Of a DNA stretch of 64,000 nt, positions 1 to 14,200 are shown piece after piece. The notes under the pieces were generated by a model. That model was given only the letters and a program-made list of their open reading frames with translations, was not told the origin of the DNA and did no database searches. Positions within the stretch are counted from its first letter, which is position 1. Each line of letters starts with the position of its first letter. The translations under genes and the position numbers were made by a program. Source of the DNA: Cardinalis cardinalis (taxonomy: Eukaryota; Chordata; Aves; Passeriformes; Cardinalidae); NCBI GenBank assembly GCA_014549065.1, contig JACDOX010000327.1, forward strand, positions 375,257 to 439,256, given 5' to 3'.

Positions 1-90
1 GTGTCACGGTGGCACTGGGGCGCTCTGTCGCGGTGGCACGGTGGGTGTCACGGTGGCACTCTGTCACGGTGGCCCTGAGTGTGCCCGCGA
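1..90. repeat. Edge of a short GC-rich minisatellite
   Basis: Several imperfect copies of a TCACGGTGGCAC-like unit (also TCGCGGTGGCAC) run from the window edge to about base 75. The array is cut by the window start, so its true length is unknown. Confidence 0.6.
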
Positions 91-2131
91 TGGCAGCGGT
101 GCTGGTCCCCGGTGCCGGTGCCCACTGCTGCGGCGAGGGATCTGCGGGATTGCAGCGGGGACGGGGAGCTTCCCCTGGAGCTGTTTGTATTCCTTGGAGT
201 GTGTAAAGCCAGGGATTAGTGCTGGGTAAATCTGTTCCAAAGGAAGCAGCTGCCTCGGGGCTGTGCGGGTGAGACAATTGCTGTGTTTCAGCTCTGAAAC
301 AAAATAGAGATTGTGCTGTGCTCTGTTACAATGCTGCATACAAGAAGACCAAGCTCTACATTTAAAATTTGGGTCAGGCGTTCAGCCTGGCAAATGTTTG
401 TCAATATCTTGACAGTGCAGAAACTTGATAATACCTTAAATATTCATATCAAATGTGTTGGCACTTTTCAGACTNGTTTTAGATGAGATATTCCTTTCTG
501 GAATTTTACGGAAGTGTAAGTGAGGTGACATCTCNGATTCACTCAGCCGGATATGTTGAAATTCTCCATGTGTTTGGTGGCTATGAATATGCTGGGCTGG
601 GTCATGCTGTTTTGGGTTTTTTGCTTGGGTGGTTTTTTTTTCACTATTTTTCTANGAGCAGCTGACAAAATCTCAGCACAGCTGACAAATTTTGGCACAG
701 CTGACAAACCAAGGCATTGGCAGTCAGTTTGTCCCTACTTACAATAAACTACTTGTAGCTCTCTCTCCAGCTGATTGCTCCCCAAAGGATCTCCCACAAG
801 AACTNCTCCTTGTTCTGAGCAGCGCAGAGGTTCGTGGTTAGCTGGCCATTAGAGGAATATCAATCAGCGGGAGCTGCCGGCGGTGCGGGTGCAGCTGCGG
901 CAGGCAGGAGCTGCCCGGGAGCTCCGCCGCTCCCTGCTCCGGAGTGCCTGCGGTAATCCCTGGCCAGCAGGTATCTCACCTGCCTCGCTCCTCCTCTCTG
1001 CAGGCAAATCTCTGTTCACCAACCCGCATGGTCAGAAATATCCAAAGTANGACGTTACAAAGCAGAATCTCAGCTCTTGGACCTGTCTCCCTACTGTCAC
1101 TGAAGCGGCATGTTCAGGTGTCACCTCATACTGAGGTGTGTCAGGACTCACAGGGGAGGATTACTGATTTCTTCAATGGTAGATCATAGAGTCTAGCTTA
1201 ATGTTAACTACCTGTGAGGTTTCTCACAAAAATCCCCTTTTTGAAGCACCTGTTCTTTCTGCCTGCATAAGGATAAGGCTGTTCCGATGCCTCACTGGAT
1301 GCAGTGCTATGGAATACTGAGACAGGGCTGCTGGCCTGGGGAGTCCAGGAACTGCAGCAGGAATCTGGGGGGTGGGTAGAGTCTCATGATTGCTTTCTTT
1401 TAATTATCTCTGGGCTCTTAGTCACTACTGAAACCAGGTCACTGGGCTAGAGAGACCTTTTGGTCTGACTCAGTGTTACTGCTTGGATGTTAATGCTGAC
1501 AATGGACAGCCTGACATTAATCCCTTCAGGGCCAAGAGTTCAGATTGAGGCTAAAAATCTGCATCCCAGCCTGTGGTATTCTTTCAGATGGATGTTACTT
1601 CTTGCTCCCCTCATTTTCTGAGACAGAGGCATGCAAGCTGATTACTACAGCTCCTACTCTGAAAAATGGTGACTCTTATGCCTTGCTGATGAATTTATGG
1701 CTGTTAGGAGTTTGGTAAACTAGATCCTCATTTAGCCATGTGTGCGAGGATTGTCACTTCATTAATTCCCTTTTGATCATTTATTTAGTGCTCAGTGGTG
1801 GAGTCTGATCATCTTGTTCTTTTTACANTGTATTTTCCCTGTGGGGTCACTGATTATCCAATTATGTGGCATATTTGAGAAACACAGTGACATTCTCCAG
1901 TAAAAAGCCAGATTAGAAACAGAACAATTCACTCAAATGATGACACGGTGTCATATCAGCAAAGCAGTGTATGTTTGCTTTATTTCATTAATCTGATGTT
2001 GTCGCCTCTAACCCAGCTCCAGTTTACAGCATCAGGACTGTGAGCCCACTCAGGGCTGGGCTGTCCAGAACCAAACTCCTCCTTTTCAGGGGTTAATTTA
2101 GGCTGGGATGGATTGTTTTGTATTCCTACAG
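91..2131 (+). other. CCDC148 intron (partial)
   Basis: This stretch lies upstream of the first CCDC148 exon in the window. The preceding exon, which should end in a split Arg codon, was not found here. The only repeat I see is a weak CR1-like tail near 1.4 kb. The short open frames show no resemblance to the missing part of CCDC148. Confidence 0.7.
1395..1490 (+). repeat. Possible ancient CR1 3' end
   Basis: The text around 1440-1480, with GGGCTAGA, GACCTTTTGGTCTGACTCAG and TGTTACTGC, resembles the GGACCTTTGGTCTGACCCAG 3' tail of old sauropsid CR1 copies. It is short and diverged, so this is a recollection-based call. Confidence 0.45.
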
Positions 2132-2270
2132 GAACAGTGACTGGAAGGAAGAAGATCAGTGGGTTTTCCAGACTGTTATCAATCAGTACCCAAGCGATCT
2201 TCAGAGAAGGAGGACTTTGTACCTGGATATGCTGCAGAGGTATCTTCCCCACAAATCCAGGCAGGAGCTG
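2132..2270 (+). CDS. CCDC148: CCDC148 internal exon A
   Basis: The acceptor is ttcctacag and the donor is CTG|gtcagt. The first base completes an Arg codon begun in an exon upstream of the window, and 46 full codons follow, ending at phase 0. The exon encodes the well conserved stretch with RRTLYLDMLQRY and PHKSR. The next exon begins with Val, as in the human protein (…DL|VEHEK). Confidence 0.95.
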
Positions 2271-5200
2271 GTCAGTGCTGGTTTACCTATCCATTCAAAT
2301 ATACAAATTCTTAAACTATGTGGTGAACGGTTGTATTAAAGAATGTATGTTTATTAATTTTTTTTCATTTTAAAATTTCTTAGTTATAAATTTTATTGTG
2401 CACAGTANAGAAGAAACATCCCTGGTTTTAAAATGCAGGAATTTTAAAACCTGTCATCTCTTCAAAACAACACCTGGGCAGATTTTTTAGTTCCACATAN
2501 TCTTACAGCCAAACTCACAAAAATAATTTGTTAGCATTGTTTCTGCCNTATAGTTTTATAGCTGTATTATGGCACTCTGCTTCTCTTGGTGTTTTTATTT
2601 TTCATGAGGATGTACAGCCTTGTTGCACTGTCTTGGATAGTTATTTTAATTGTTCTGTGGCACATATATAGCAGGAAGAGTAGAAAGTTATCTCCCACTC
2701 TAAGGGAGAGGGTATTTTTATATACATAATGCTTTCAAATTGATTGCTGATTCCTCTTGCACTCCACAGTGAATAAGCACATAGCAGCTAATTGAGAAAC
2801 CCATTTNGAGGCCAGAACACTTCAGGATGACATAAGGAAAGTGGGAGGCTTTTCTTATCTCTGTCTGTATTTTTAGACCATCTACTTCCCTGTGTTTGAG
2901 GAGTGTCTAGTGCAAAGGAATGACAGTGAAGTGATACTGCTAATTAGCCAGAGTTGCACTAAAAATAAAGTTCTTGTGGATTTCNGAAATTTTGCCCTGG
3001 ACTGAATAGGGCTGAATAGTCCTGNGCTTTGGNCAATGCGGGTATGTTGTAAGCACAGACACCATCAAAGGGTCTCCCTACACCTTGGAAGGTTCATCTA
3101 AAATTTAAAAACATAATTCCACGTTGAGCTGATGTGTCTTGGTGTATTAGCATGATGACTATGGAAATGTTAAACCACTGTTCTTAGAACGTGTTTGTGT
3201 CACACTGGAACAGCAGCCTGGAGCCTTCCTCACCTCCTTCCCCCTGTGCAGAGTGGCCAGGGTCAGGTACTCAGAGCCTGATCCCAGAGTAGATCCTGGC
3301 ACAGCTCTGTGTTTGGCGGAGCAAACTCCAGCCCCTGCCTTGCTCAGGAGTGTCTTGGCTTCAGGAGCCTGAGAGTCTGGGGCAGCAGCCCTGGCAGTGG
3401 GAGCTGCCGAGGCAGAGTGCTGTGGTTTGGCCGTGGGGAAGCTNGAGGTGCAGCTTCAGCCAGCCAGGAGCTGATAGGAATATCTGTGAGTGAGTCAGCA
3501 TCCCCTGCTCCCTGCCAGAGGCCTGCAATTAGCATCTGGACTGGTCCCCTTGGCACCTGAGAGCAGCCAGCCATCTCTAGAATCTCATTCATCCCTATAT
3601 ATTTTGGGGATATGACAGGCTCAAGNCTCTGCTGCCTCATTCTATGCAGCATTACTTGATACTGCTTCCATCAAGGCCTTGAACCTTGAATATCCTCATG
3701 AACCTCACTGAATTAGGCCAAAGCAAGTGGATTTTGGATTAAACACTCCCTGTTTTTGCTAGGTGGTGACATTGGTGGTAGCACTGTGCTGCTTGGCCAA
3801 CTAAGATTTTATTTCCAATTTTCCTGCTAGGAAAGAAGTGAAGCTGATTCCCCCCTGTACTGGTTTTGTACAATTGCTGTTATTGGTGTCCTGTTTCTCT
3901 GCAGATCAGAATTTGCTAGGAAGAGCCTCATCTTGCTGGAAGTGCTCAATATCTCTGGAGAAATATTGAAGGACCTGCTTATATGTTATGTCCTTCAGGG
4001 CAGGGAGGGACTGTTGCATTTCATTTATTCCCATTGCAAAGGCACAGCTGAACAGAGAGCNGTGGGCCAGGGAGATGCTGTGGTGCTGGACGGTGTCACT
4101 GCCCAGGACACCAGGACACGGTGACATCCCTGGCNCCTGGCACAGTGCCCTGGGCCCTGCGGATTCCATGGGAATATTGGNGATACAAGACCTAAATCAG
4201 TTACAGCCAGACTTGCAAAATCTAGAATTATAATTTTATTAGCAAGTAGTTTTTAAGCCATTCTGAAATGGCCTCCTCTTTCAGGTTGCTCACGAGAAGG
4301 CTCGGGATCATGACCACTCCCTCAGGAACCAGCGCAGAGTCCTGCTGTCAGCCTGGGCTCAGCTTAGGAAAGCCTTTGTCCTTAGGGCCGTGGCTGCTGC
4401 TGCTGAAGCTGCTGCTGCTCACGAGGCAGAGCTGGTGCTGGCTGATTCCAGGCAAAAGCAACTGGAGATCTNTGCTGATCTGAAAGCAAAGGTACGTTCA
4501 GTTATAAATCCATCACTAAATCTGTACTTAACAGATGCATTCAAAATGAAATTTTTTACATCAGCACAAATCTGTTTTCAGGTAAATAATGGATATCTGT
4601 CTGTCCTTCTGGACTTTTTAAAGAATGCTTTTTAAGACATGAAACANTAGATCCCATAACTTTTTTGGCCTTGTTATTGAAGGTTCACAATATTCTGATT
4701 TACTGTGGTAAGAGGTGAAAAAAGATAAAAATACCTGTGTGGTTTTGGTAAGTGAATAGAGTAAAGTGGGAGGAGGCTGGACACAAGAGGAAGATGTTGT
4801 GATATTTATGCCTAAGGTGTTTGCAGGAGGAATCCCATTTCTGGGCATGAGGCATGTTAAGATTTGTTTAAACTGCTCTCTGTGATTTTTGACTTGCACA
4901 GAAATGAACATCTGAGAGCATGCATGATGTGTTATTCTCACTTTAGCAATATTCTCTCTGTTGTGCCTTCACTTTTCAGTGAAATACTAAACACTTGATT
5001 CAGGTTTCCTATGAGAAGGAAAGCATGGTAAAACCTGTTCTGTGAGGCAGGATTTTGATGTTGGTGCTAGTTTTTAGTTAGCAATAACACAAAAGCCCTT
5101 CTGTCTTGTGTTCTGGAGCTGTCTGGCGTAGGAAGGTTTGAATCTAAACACTTTAGGGTTAGAAACTGTCTGGGCATGACTAAGTGGGGAGTACCCTGCT

Positions 5201-8200
5201 CTGACTCCTGTGTCAGCCTTGCCTTGAGCCAGGGGCAGGAAGGAGTGGTTCTCTGGAGCTGAGGGGATGCTTGGTGATTTCTTACCTAGGCCTTCCTTTC
5301 TGGAATGCCTGTGTGNCTCTTACCTGCACAACCAGAGATGGAAGGGCCAATTATTCCAGAACTGTGAATTTGAGCCACNTTTTTTCCTTTGTTTCTTTTA
5401 CTTTTCTTCCGCACAAGAAGTAACAAGATGGTTTTGGAGTACTTTGTTGTCTCCATGTAAGAATCTCACAGATGCACTGACATNGTTTGAAAGATTTTTG
5501 GATTCTGACCTCCTGTTTCCAGAAACTGTTTGAAACTTAACCTATTAGGCCTACACTTTTCAAGGGTGATTTCAAAAGGATCTTCATTAAAATGTTGAAC
5601 GTTTGAACAAAACCAACTCACCTGTTTCCCAGAAAAGAGGAATGGAAAAGAAACATTTCTTTCATTAAAGGAGGATATCATTGTGACCTTGTTTTGATCA
5701 GCTCCACAACTGAAAGGGCTGCAAGGCGGAAGCTGAGCTTGGGCACAGAGCTCACTCATTTTCAGAGAAATGATTCTCAATGTATCCATTGGTTATCTTT
5801 CGGTTTGATGGGGATATGCATTTGAAAACTCATAGTTTGCCCTGTTATAGTTCATGTTATAGACTTGTATTTCTACACTTCTGAACTATACAACTGCAGA
5901 GTGCTGGACATGGAAAGCAGCTGCTGGCAGGTAAAAGGGAACTCAGTCCAGCACCAGTTCACACAGGTAAATTCCATCCTGAGAGAGATCCATAAGATGG
6001 GTAAAAAGCGAGTCTATCTCTGAGGGAAAGAGTGTGGAACTGGAAATCAGGGATTAGGGCTGTTCTTCCACCCTTTCTTTTTGACCATTGATTGTCTTAA
6101 CACTTTGCGCTTTGGGAAGTTTCGCGTCAGGAGATGTTCCTTGTCTCCCCTCCCTGAGGGGCAGTGCAGCTGCTGTAAAGAGTTACCTGTAAGCAAACCC
6201 TGGTGTGCTCGTGAGGAGGCTGTATGTGACTGAGAGGGACAGAGAGCTCCTCCAGTACAGCAGCAGCTTGCAGAGAGCCACAGCTTTTCTGCTGACCCCA
6301 TCTGTGAAAGGAAGCGATGGCACACACACAGAAAGAGATGGAATATCTGTCAGGCTGTGCACTGGTTTAGGTATTGCAATAACCACACAGTACCACCCAG
6401 CTTTTATACAGTTCTCTTCCTCTGGCAACAACAAACCAAAGGGGCAGCAGACTGACTAAAGAATACATGATTTAAAGCTGTTTTAGATGCACCTATGCCA
6501 TTGGTGAGACTCTAGGCCTTGTGACTGACAGGGAGGGATAATTAAAAAATAAAGCAGCAGAGAAGTTAAATTAACATTTATAGCAGTTTTTACTTGGGGA
6601 AAGGACTTTCAAATTTTTCTTCCATGTTCCATCTCACAGAAGATCAATGTGTATCCTTAACAGAAATCATAGTTCCTAAGGAGGGAGTTTGGAACAGCTG
6701 AAGAAGCTCAGGTGAAATAAATCTCGAGGNCCATATGGTAGCCATCTGAATGTGAAATGAACAATGCTGGGGAGGTTACTATATATTCTTAAAGAGTAAA
6801 TGTGCCNGGTACATTTCTTTATGTTTTTCATGGGAAAACAAACAAAACAAACCCTGAGGGGTCACACTTTGAGTGATCANGTCACTCAGATCTGGTGTGC
6901 TTTGAGCTGTGGGAATCTGATCCCCCCAGGGTTCTGGAGCAGACACTGTGTNAAACAAACCTCTGTAAAATTCCTTTTCCTAAACAACACAGAGAAGCAA
7001 ATTTTTCCCCCTTTCCTGCAAGGCAGGTAAGGCACGAAGTAAGGAGTGATCTTTTGACAGGATTAGGAGGTGCTGCCTCACAGCTGGGGCTTGAAGAACT
7101 TGCTGTATTACACCACATTCAGTTGAGGTGTCTGCATGCATTCCAAACATTATTTTTCTATTGAATCTATCATAAAATATTTGTAACCTGGTACTTTCCA
7201 TCTTCATAGAAAGTGATTTTAAAAGAAGACTAGAGGGAAGACCTACAGCAGCAGACCTTAGGGCAGTTGGATCCCCTGTGTNTGCTGCTTAGGGGGAGCT
7301 TTTTCTTCCTCAGCACAAAGCCGTGTGCCTGCTTGCCTTTAAATCTCTTCTTTCCCTCGTTTTGTGCTCCAGGATCCCACTCCAATGCTAAAATCTCTTG
7401 CAACAATTGTGAAGTTTGGGAGAGCAGCTCTTGTATTTCTTATCCTGGCAGAAACTAAGATAAATAAATTTCAAAAAGAAAAGCATTAGGTGGCATTAAC
7501 AGGGGTATTGCAAATTGTATAAAACATCTTGCAGATTGCTTTCCTTCATCTTTCCTGTATTATAAGAAAGGATGTGACAGTAAACTTAGGAAAAAAAATA
7601 TCCCTATTCAGCATGTTGTCAAGTCACTGGTTTAAATGCTGTGACTATCAGAGGAGATCAACATTGAAGTATTACAACTGAATGTTAAAAAAATCCACAG
7701 AGGTATCAGATCCCTANTCAGTGAGGTATTCAGCCCTATTCAGTGCTTTGACTATAATCTGATCATTTGGAAGGAATTTTAAAAAAAGAATAAATATTTG
7801 AATAGTAAGGTACTTAAAAGAATGGTTTTCTTTTTCAGAAGTGTTGTCTATTCACTACTGAGTTGACCCATTCATTTGTTGGACAAAGAAAATACAAGGA
7901 AGTTATAATAACCTAAATTTTAAATATAGCTACTCATGTTTGTGGTGAACTGAAGAGCTGTAGGATGCTATAGTATTTCTCCAAAATGTATGTGAGCAAG
8001 TGTCTAAGACTCTAACACTCAAAGATGAGCCAGCTCTGACTCAGTAATAAGTTTTCAATCCAGACCTAATAAACCTGGATTAATAGTCTGAGTTCAGCAC
8101 AGCCCTGACATATTGTGTCTTTTGGGTCAGACCAAGCTCGTGCAGAGGACATGTGAAGCACTTGCAGAGGCTGTCTCTGCACATTTGCCTTGCTTGCCCC

Positions 8201-11200
8201 TCCACCAGTCCTTCCNCCCTGTTTTGCAGTACCTGTGTTCCATCACATGATGTTGTTATTCCTGATCTANCTCCTGTTAATCTCCTCCCACTGTGTTTCT
8301 GATGTTTGCCGGTGGCTGCCCTGGGCAGGACTGGGTGCCCACGGAGCCCCGCGCTCCTGGGAAGCTGCCGAGGGCAGTTTGCAAAGCTCTGAGCGTGTTC
8401 CTTTGGATTCCTCCAAGGACACGGTCACAGCTTCGTGCCTGATCCCCTGGGCTTGAATTGAGGCTTTTGGGAGCAGGGGCTGCAGGGTNCTGCGTGGGAG
8501 GAGACCATGGACTGATGTGAGAGCTCTGAGATCCACTGAAACAACCCACAGCAGCCCAGAACCTCAGCTGCTCAGAGGAGCACACAGGCCCTCCGCCTGG
8601 ACAAAACCTGCTCAGCCCCCTGTGTGCTGGTGAGATCTGGGGTATGTTTGAGACAAGCACTTCTCTCTCAAATCTAGCTGAAATTGCCCGGTGACACCTA
8701 AAGTTGCTTGAGGATGGATAACTAGACAAGCAGACACTCTTGCCCACAGTGTTTTCTTAGNATGATCTTCAGTGAGCAAAGTGGCACCTCAGGCAAGCAA
8801 AGCTGCACCAAAATTTTGCCGTTGTAAAGGATCAAAGGAGCTCTCATCCATATGAGAACTCAGTGGGTCTAGAAGAGAGAATTCTCTATCTAAAGGAAGC
8901 AATTTAAATAAGTAGTTGTAAATAGAAATGCAACCTACTTAAGGTTATGCATGTGTGAATATTTAAGCCTGTATAATATTTACACATATTAATAAAATGT
9001 TGACGTTCCCATTGTCAAGCACAGGAGGATGTTCCCAATAGTGCTGGATGAGGAAAGAGAGGCACTACAAGGACAAGCTGTGAGAAATAAACTGCTCACA
9101 CACTGCCTTGAGCAGAGCTGATGTGACGTGCTGTCAGCCCCAGGGATTGGCACCGCTCCTGGTCTGGATCCCAAGCTTTACCAGTCCTGATCCCAGCCCT
9201 TGTGACCAGTTCCCTCACTGAAAGTGGTACCTGGTGTTCCTCCTCAGGTTGTGAGTGAGGGCTGTGCTCAAGCGCTTTTCTTTCATATCCCTTTTTCAGA
9301 TTTAAACATTTATGTAACTGAAGACAATATTCTGTTAATGATCAAAACAGTTCCTTTTAACCACTTTTCTGGAATTTATTTTTTTAACCTCTTAGAGGTA
9401 GCCTGTGGAGCACAAGATGCTCAAGAGTACCCATCAAAAATCTATTAGGGATGTGAACCTCCATTGTTTTTCTAACCACAGCCAGAACGAGATTATCTTC
9501 TGAGATTAGCAAACTTGTAAATGTATTATTTCTTAATTATCCTACTGCCAAATGCTCTAATGCTGCTCTAATTCTTCTTGTAGGTCTTGTGTAGGCCAGT
9601 CAGATGCAGAAATTGTTTGCTTTTACCATTTATTGTTTGTCATTCAGGACCCTGTGGAGTCGGGATGTGGTTCCAGGTGCTGTTCAGAGGTTTTCAGGGT
9701 TGAAGAATCCCCAGTTTAGGGAGAAAGGGGTAGATTTTTAGAGCTGAAAGTTACTGGAGACTTCAGACCCCAGCTGTTAAAACCACTCGAGATTGTTGTT
9801 GACAATGTGGATGTCTGTACCTGCTGATGCCAGAGCTTCCCTCTGACTGAGCGGGGTCAGGGCTCTGTCCAGTAACAGCACACGAGGTCTCGGCCAGGGC
9901 AGGAGAGCTGGGCTGTGCCCCCAGGGAGAGGGAGCACCCTTCTCTCTGCTGGGCAGGGTGGAGACAGCCCCTCCACGGGCAGCTGGGGCTTGCCTGGGTT
10001 TGCNATGCTGTGAATGTAATGGAGCCCAGAGCTGTGGGCATTGAACCACAGAGCACAGACGGCAGCACATCTCCAGGCCTCTGCCATCAGCATCTCAACA
10101 CAACGTGCACAGCAGTGGCTCTTGCTGCGTTGGGGATATCTCATGTGGAGCCCCTGTGCAAATCTGAACTTCTCCCACCTCCTTCTGCAGCCCCTGACAT
10201 ATTGGCTTTTTAAAAGCTTTGTGGCNGTTCAGGAGGTTACTGACACCTGAGAAAAGAAAAATGATACGAACCATTCTTTTAAAAAAGCACTCTCTAAATT
10301 TAAAAAAAGATGGCTTTTTCATATTGTTTGGATGAACTCCCCCTGCCCTGTAATATTTCAGNCTCTAGGGAACTGTTCTTAATATACACTTCAATTTTCC
10401 CTTTTATAAGCTCTACTATTCACACCCTAAGGCACCCATCTCATTAGCCTTCCATTTAGGAATGCACGCATACACTTCCTACTCTTATTGTATTTCCAGA
10501 AATAACACTGTTAATATTTTATATTTCAGTGTGTGGTGGCTTTGAATAGTGAAAGTTTTTTTTTATTATTATCAGTTAATACAATTACACATCAGTAGTA
10601 GGTCTCCCATACATCCCAGTTTCCTTGGCAATGTCAGCTTTGTTGGGACACAATTTGCTTGTGGCTTCTGAAGCCTTGGCAAGTGGGTCCCACCTGGAGG
10701 TGTGAAACCCGTGGGGTGCACAGAGCCCTCTCCAGGGCTGGGGGGCTCTGTGTGCCCAGCTGCTGGGGCTGCTGCTCCCTGGCACGTGCTGCCATCAGAC
10801 CCAGTGCCCCCCAAATCCCCTGTCTGCCACCCTGCCCAAACCCTGTGTGTGTGCCCAGCTGCTGGGGCTGCTGCTCCCTGGCACGTGCTGCCAGCAGGCC
10901 CAGTGCCCCCCAATCCCCTGTCTGCCACCCCTGTGTGTGTGTGTGTGCCCAGCTGCTGGGGCTGCTGCAGTGCCCCCAGTCCCCTGTCTGCCACCCCTTT
11001 CCAACCCTGTGTGTGTGTGTGTGCCCAGCTGCTGGGGCTGCTGCTCCTTGGCATCAGNNNNNNNNNNNNNNNNNNNNNNNNNNNNNNNNNNNNNNNNNNN
11101 NNNNNNNNNNNNNNNNNNNNNNNNNNNNNNNNNNNNNNNNNNNNNNNNNNNNNNNNNNNNNNNNNNNNNNNNNNNNNNNNNNNNNNNNNNNNNNNNNNNN

Positions 11201-14200
11201 NNNNNNNNNNNNNNNNNNNNNNNNNNNNNNNNNNNNNNNNNNNNNNNNNNNNNNNNNNNNNNNNNNNNNNNNNNNNNNNNNNNNNNNNNNNNNNNNNNNN
11301 NNNNNNNNNNNNNNNNNNNNCCCTGTGTGTGTGAGTCCAGTGGCGGGCAGGTCCTGGCAGGGTCACGTTCTGCCCAGAACCAGCTGCAGCAGCTCTGTCC
11401 TGNGGATGGGAATGGCTACAACATCCATCCCTCAACCTCTTCCTAGTCCTGGCACACAGGGAAGTGTTTGAGCAGGTGAACTAGAGTTTGTNTTGAGAAA
11501 TTGTGGGTGAATGCAAGTACATTTGAAAAAAACCACATTTTTTCAATAAGAAGTGCACTACTTTTTTGTAGTTGTTGGATAGACATTTCCATAGAGTTAG
11601 TGACCTGAAAAACCTGGTTAGTTTTGTAACACAGACTTCCATGTTCCTGTTTAGTTTGTAAACTATTTAAATCCAAGGGATTTATTATCCTATTAACCCA
11701 AGTGGGATTTATGTGTTTAACTTCTATTACCCTTGAGTGAAATTGACTGAATCCTTACTTTTTTATGGGAGGCCGGATCTTTAACTTTTTTTTTTCCTTC
11801 GTTTCCCTCCCATTTTTTTCAAAATATTTTCTTTNTTTGTGCATGTCAGAATGGCAGGGAGTTGCTCAGGCAGGAGACACAGATCAGCATGTGCTGCCTC
11901 CATCTGAAGTATGAATGGCTGAGCTACTTTGCAAGTAAAGAGGCTGCACTGCTGGCATTGNAAGTCACGAGTTTTCCATGTTAATCTTGTAGTGATCTCA
12001 GTTTGACCAGTTCTAGAGGAGATAAAAAGCAATGATCTTGTGTGGGGAAATAAAAAGCTTGCCAAATCTAAACAAAACCGTCTTCCTTGTTTGATGATGT
12101 GTCCATTAGGAACTGGACTGAGAGCAATGTCCCTACTGAAGGGCTGGTGTTGCAATCCTGCTGTTTCTTCAGCATGTGACTTCTTATGACTTAATCACCT
12201 TTTACATCTGCTTTGCTTTTTCTCTTTTTCAGAACACACTAGAAAGGCATAGCTCTAAAGGGGCCATTTCTCTAAAACCAGAATTCCTTCGGTCACCAAC
12301 ANATTCTCTGGCTGCAGCCCTTATTTTAAAAACGTGAAGGAAAAATGTCATAGTTGACGTGGTTTAAATCCAAATTTGCAATTGAGAGGCATTTTTCCCT
12401 CTCTGTGCCTTGTGGCTTCCATCTGGAAGAACCAAGAGGTATCTCTGACTTGCCNTAAATGGGGTAACTCTCAATTCTATATTCAGCAAGACCCTGAGCA
12501 GAGGAGATGGTGATGACGCAGGGAGAGGAAGGAGAGGAGAGGATAGAGCTGGTTTGGGCAGCGGATCAGTGTGGTTGTGTGAACATGCCCATTTCTCAGT
12601 GTGCTTTGGGACTGTCTTGGCTGCCAGCTTTCTCCTCTCCCGAGCACAGTGTGAGCAGCTGAGGTGACTGAGCAGTGCTGTGGCAGGCAGCCCGTGCTGG
12701 TCCCGTACAGCGCAGTGCCCGTCCTTGCCAGAGCTTGTTTCCTGCTTCTCACTGCCTGCTTGGGCTCTGCCTCTGGCTGCTGGGCTTGTCCTGTGGTCTA
12801 AGGGCACCTTCAGCAGCCGGACATGGAGCTTTGCTAGCCAACAGCAATGTGCTTGGCACTTGTATGGTTTTTGGTGCACATCATGTGCACAGCCTAACAT
12901 GGAGCTCAGGCAGCCTGTGCTGCCCCCACTGGGAAACGTGGAATGGTGCTTTGTGCCTCTGGCTCACCGGGATCTCCCACCTGCTTTGTGCAACAACCTG
13001 TGGGAACCGTGGCACAAATGTGGGGAGGCATATTGTGTGTTTTCTTTTTTTATGCGTGAGATTTTAAAAACACTGAATTCCTTTAAATAGTGTTTGAATC
13101 TCTAGTTGTCTCATAATCCCATTTTGCTGTTGGTGACCATGCAGCTCTGACCTGCAGCTGTTGTGTTCCTGTGATCCCACCATGAATAGGCTGGCTCTGT
13201 TCTGCTGTGGGCTTCCACGACTAGCCAAATTTTGTGGTTCTTCTTTTTTGTGGTTTCTTCTACCATGTAGAATCTTCACTTGTGAAGTTATTTTTCTTGA
13301 AGAGACCCCCTAATTTTTTTCTCAGGGATTCTTAGAATCAGTTGTAAACAATTTGAAGAAGAAAACGAAAACTGCCAACCATAGAATAAATAAGGAAAGA
13401 TGAGCAGAAGTGACTCAGAGATTAATAAAACTCTGTGCGATACTAGAAGAGTATTTAGATTGTGTCATTTTATATGGTTGAAAAAGTGAGCTAGAACACA
13501 TCAGAGTGGAATCTCAGAGGATTTTCCTTTTATGCCTTCACTTATGACAAACAGTACTGGCTTTATCACACAGTTATTGGGAACTTTTGCTTAGAACTTG
13601 GATTCTACAAGCTTAGTATGTCTGTGTGGCACAGAGTGATCTGACTCTGGGGAGTCCTTTCTGACACCATTCCTCCCAGGATTTTGTGTCCTTTTGGTTC
13701 CTCGTGCACATTTTCCTCTGTTTCCAAAGCTGAGGCTGCCCCTGCTCGACCTCTGCCGGCACAGCCAGCTGCCCTGTGCTCCTGGTACCCAGCTGAGGAG
13801 CTTGATGCCACCCCTTGTGTCTGTTTATAAAAAGTCATCGCTGCTTGAAGAGAAAACCTCACATGGTGCTGTGGTATTTTGCATTGTTTTGTCTTCAAAA
13901 GAGTTGTATCTATAACATTAATTGAATGGTAAATACATTATTGCTATTCAGATGTTACAGCGAAATAACTAATTTATTACTTTAATTAGTTTGTAGTGCA
14001 CTTTACATTATTGTAATATGCAATATTGAAAAAATGAACTGAAAAAAGGTGTGTATGCATTCTGTTCAGCACAGCAATTTAATAATTCACTTGGCAAAAC
14101 CTCCTCTAATAATGCATGAACTGTGAAATGTACTTGAAATGCCATTTGTAATTAAAAACTTTCAGAACCTAATGTTGGCAGGGCTTGTACTNCTAAAATG

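Noticed and set aside
480..530. Possible upstream CCDC148 exon ending at a GTAAGT near 512
   Set aside because: The encoded residues do not match the expected preceding segment, and the phase needed for the split Arg codon is not met convincingly.
10572..11471. Frames of 200-287 codons spanning the 11-kb gap
   Set aside because: Most of their length is the run of Ns, so they carry no coding evidence.
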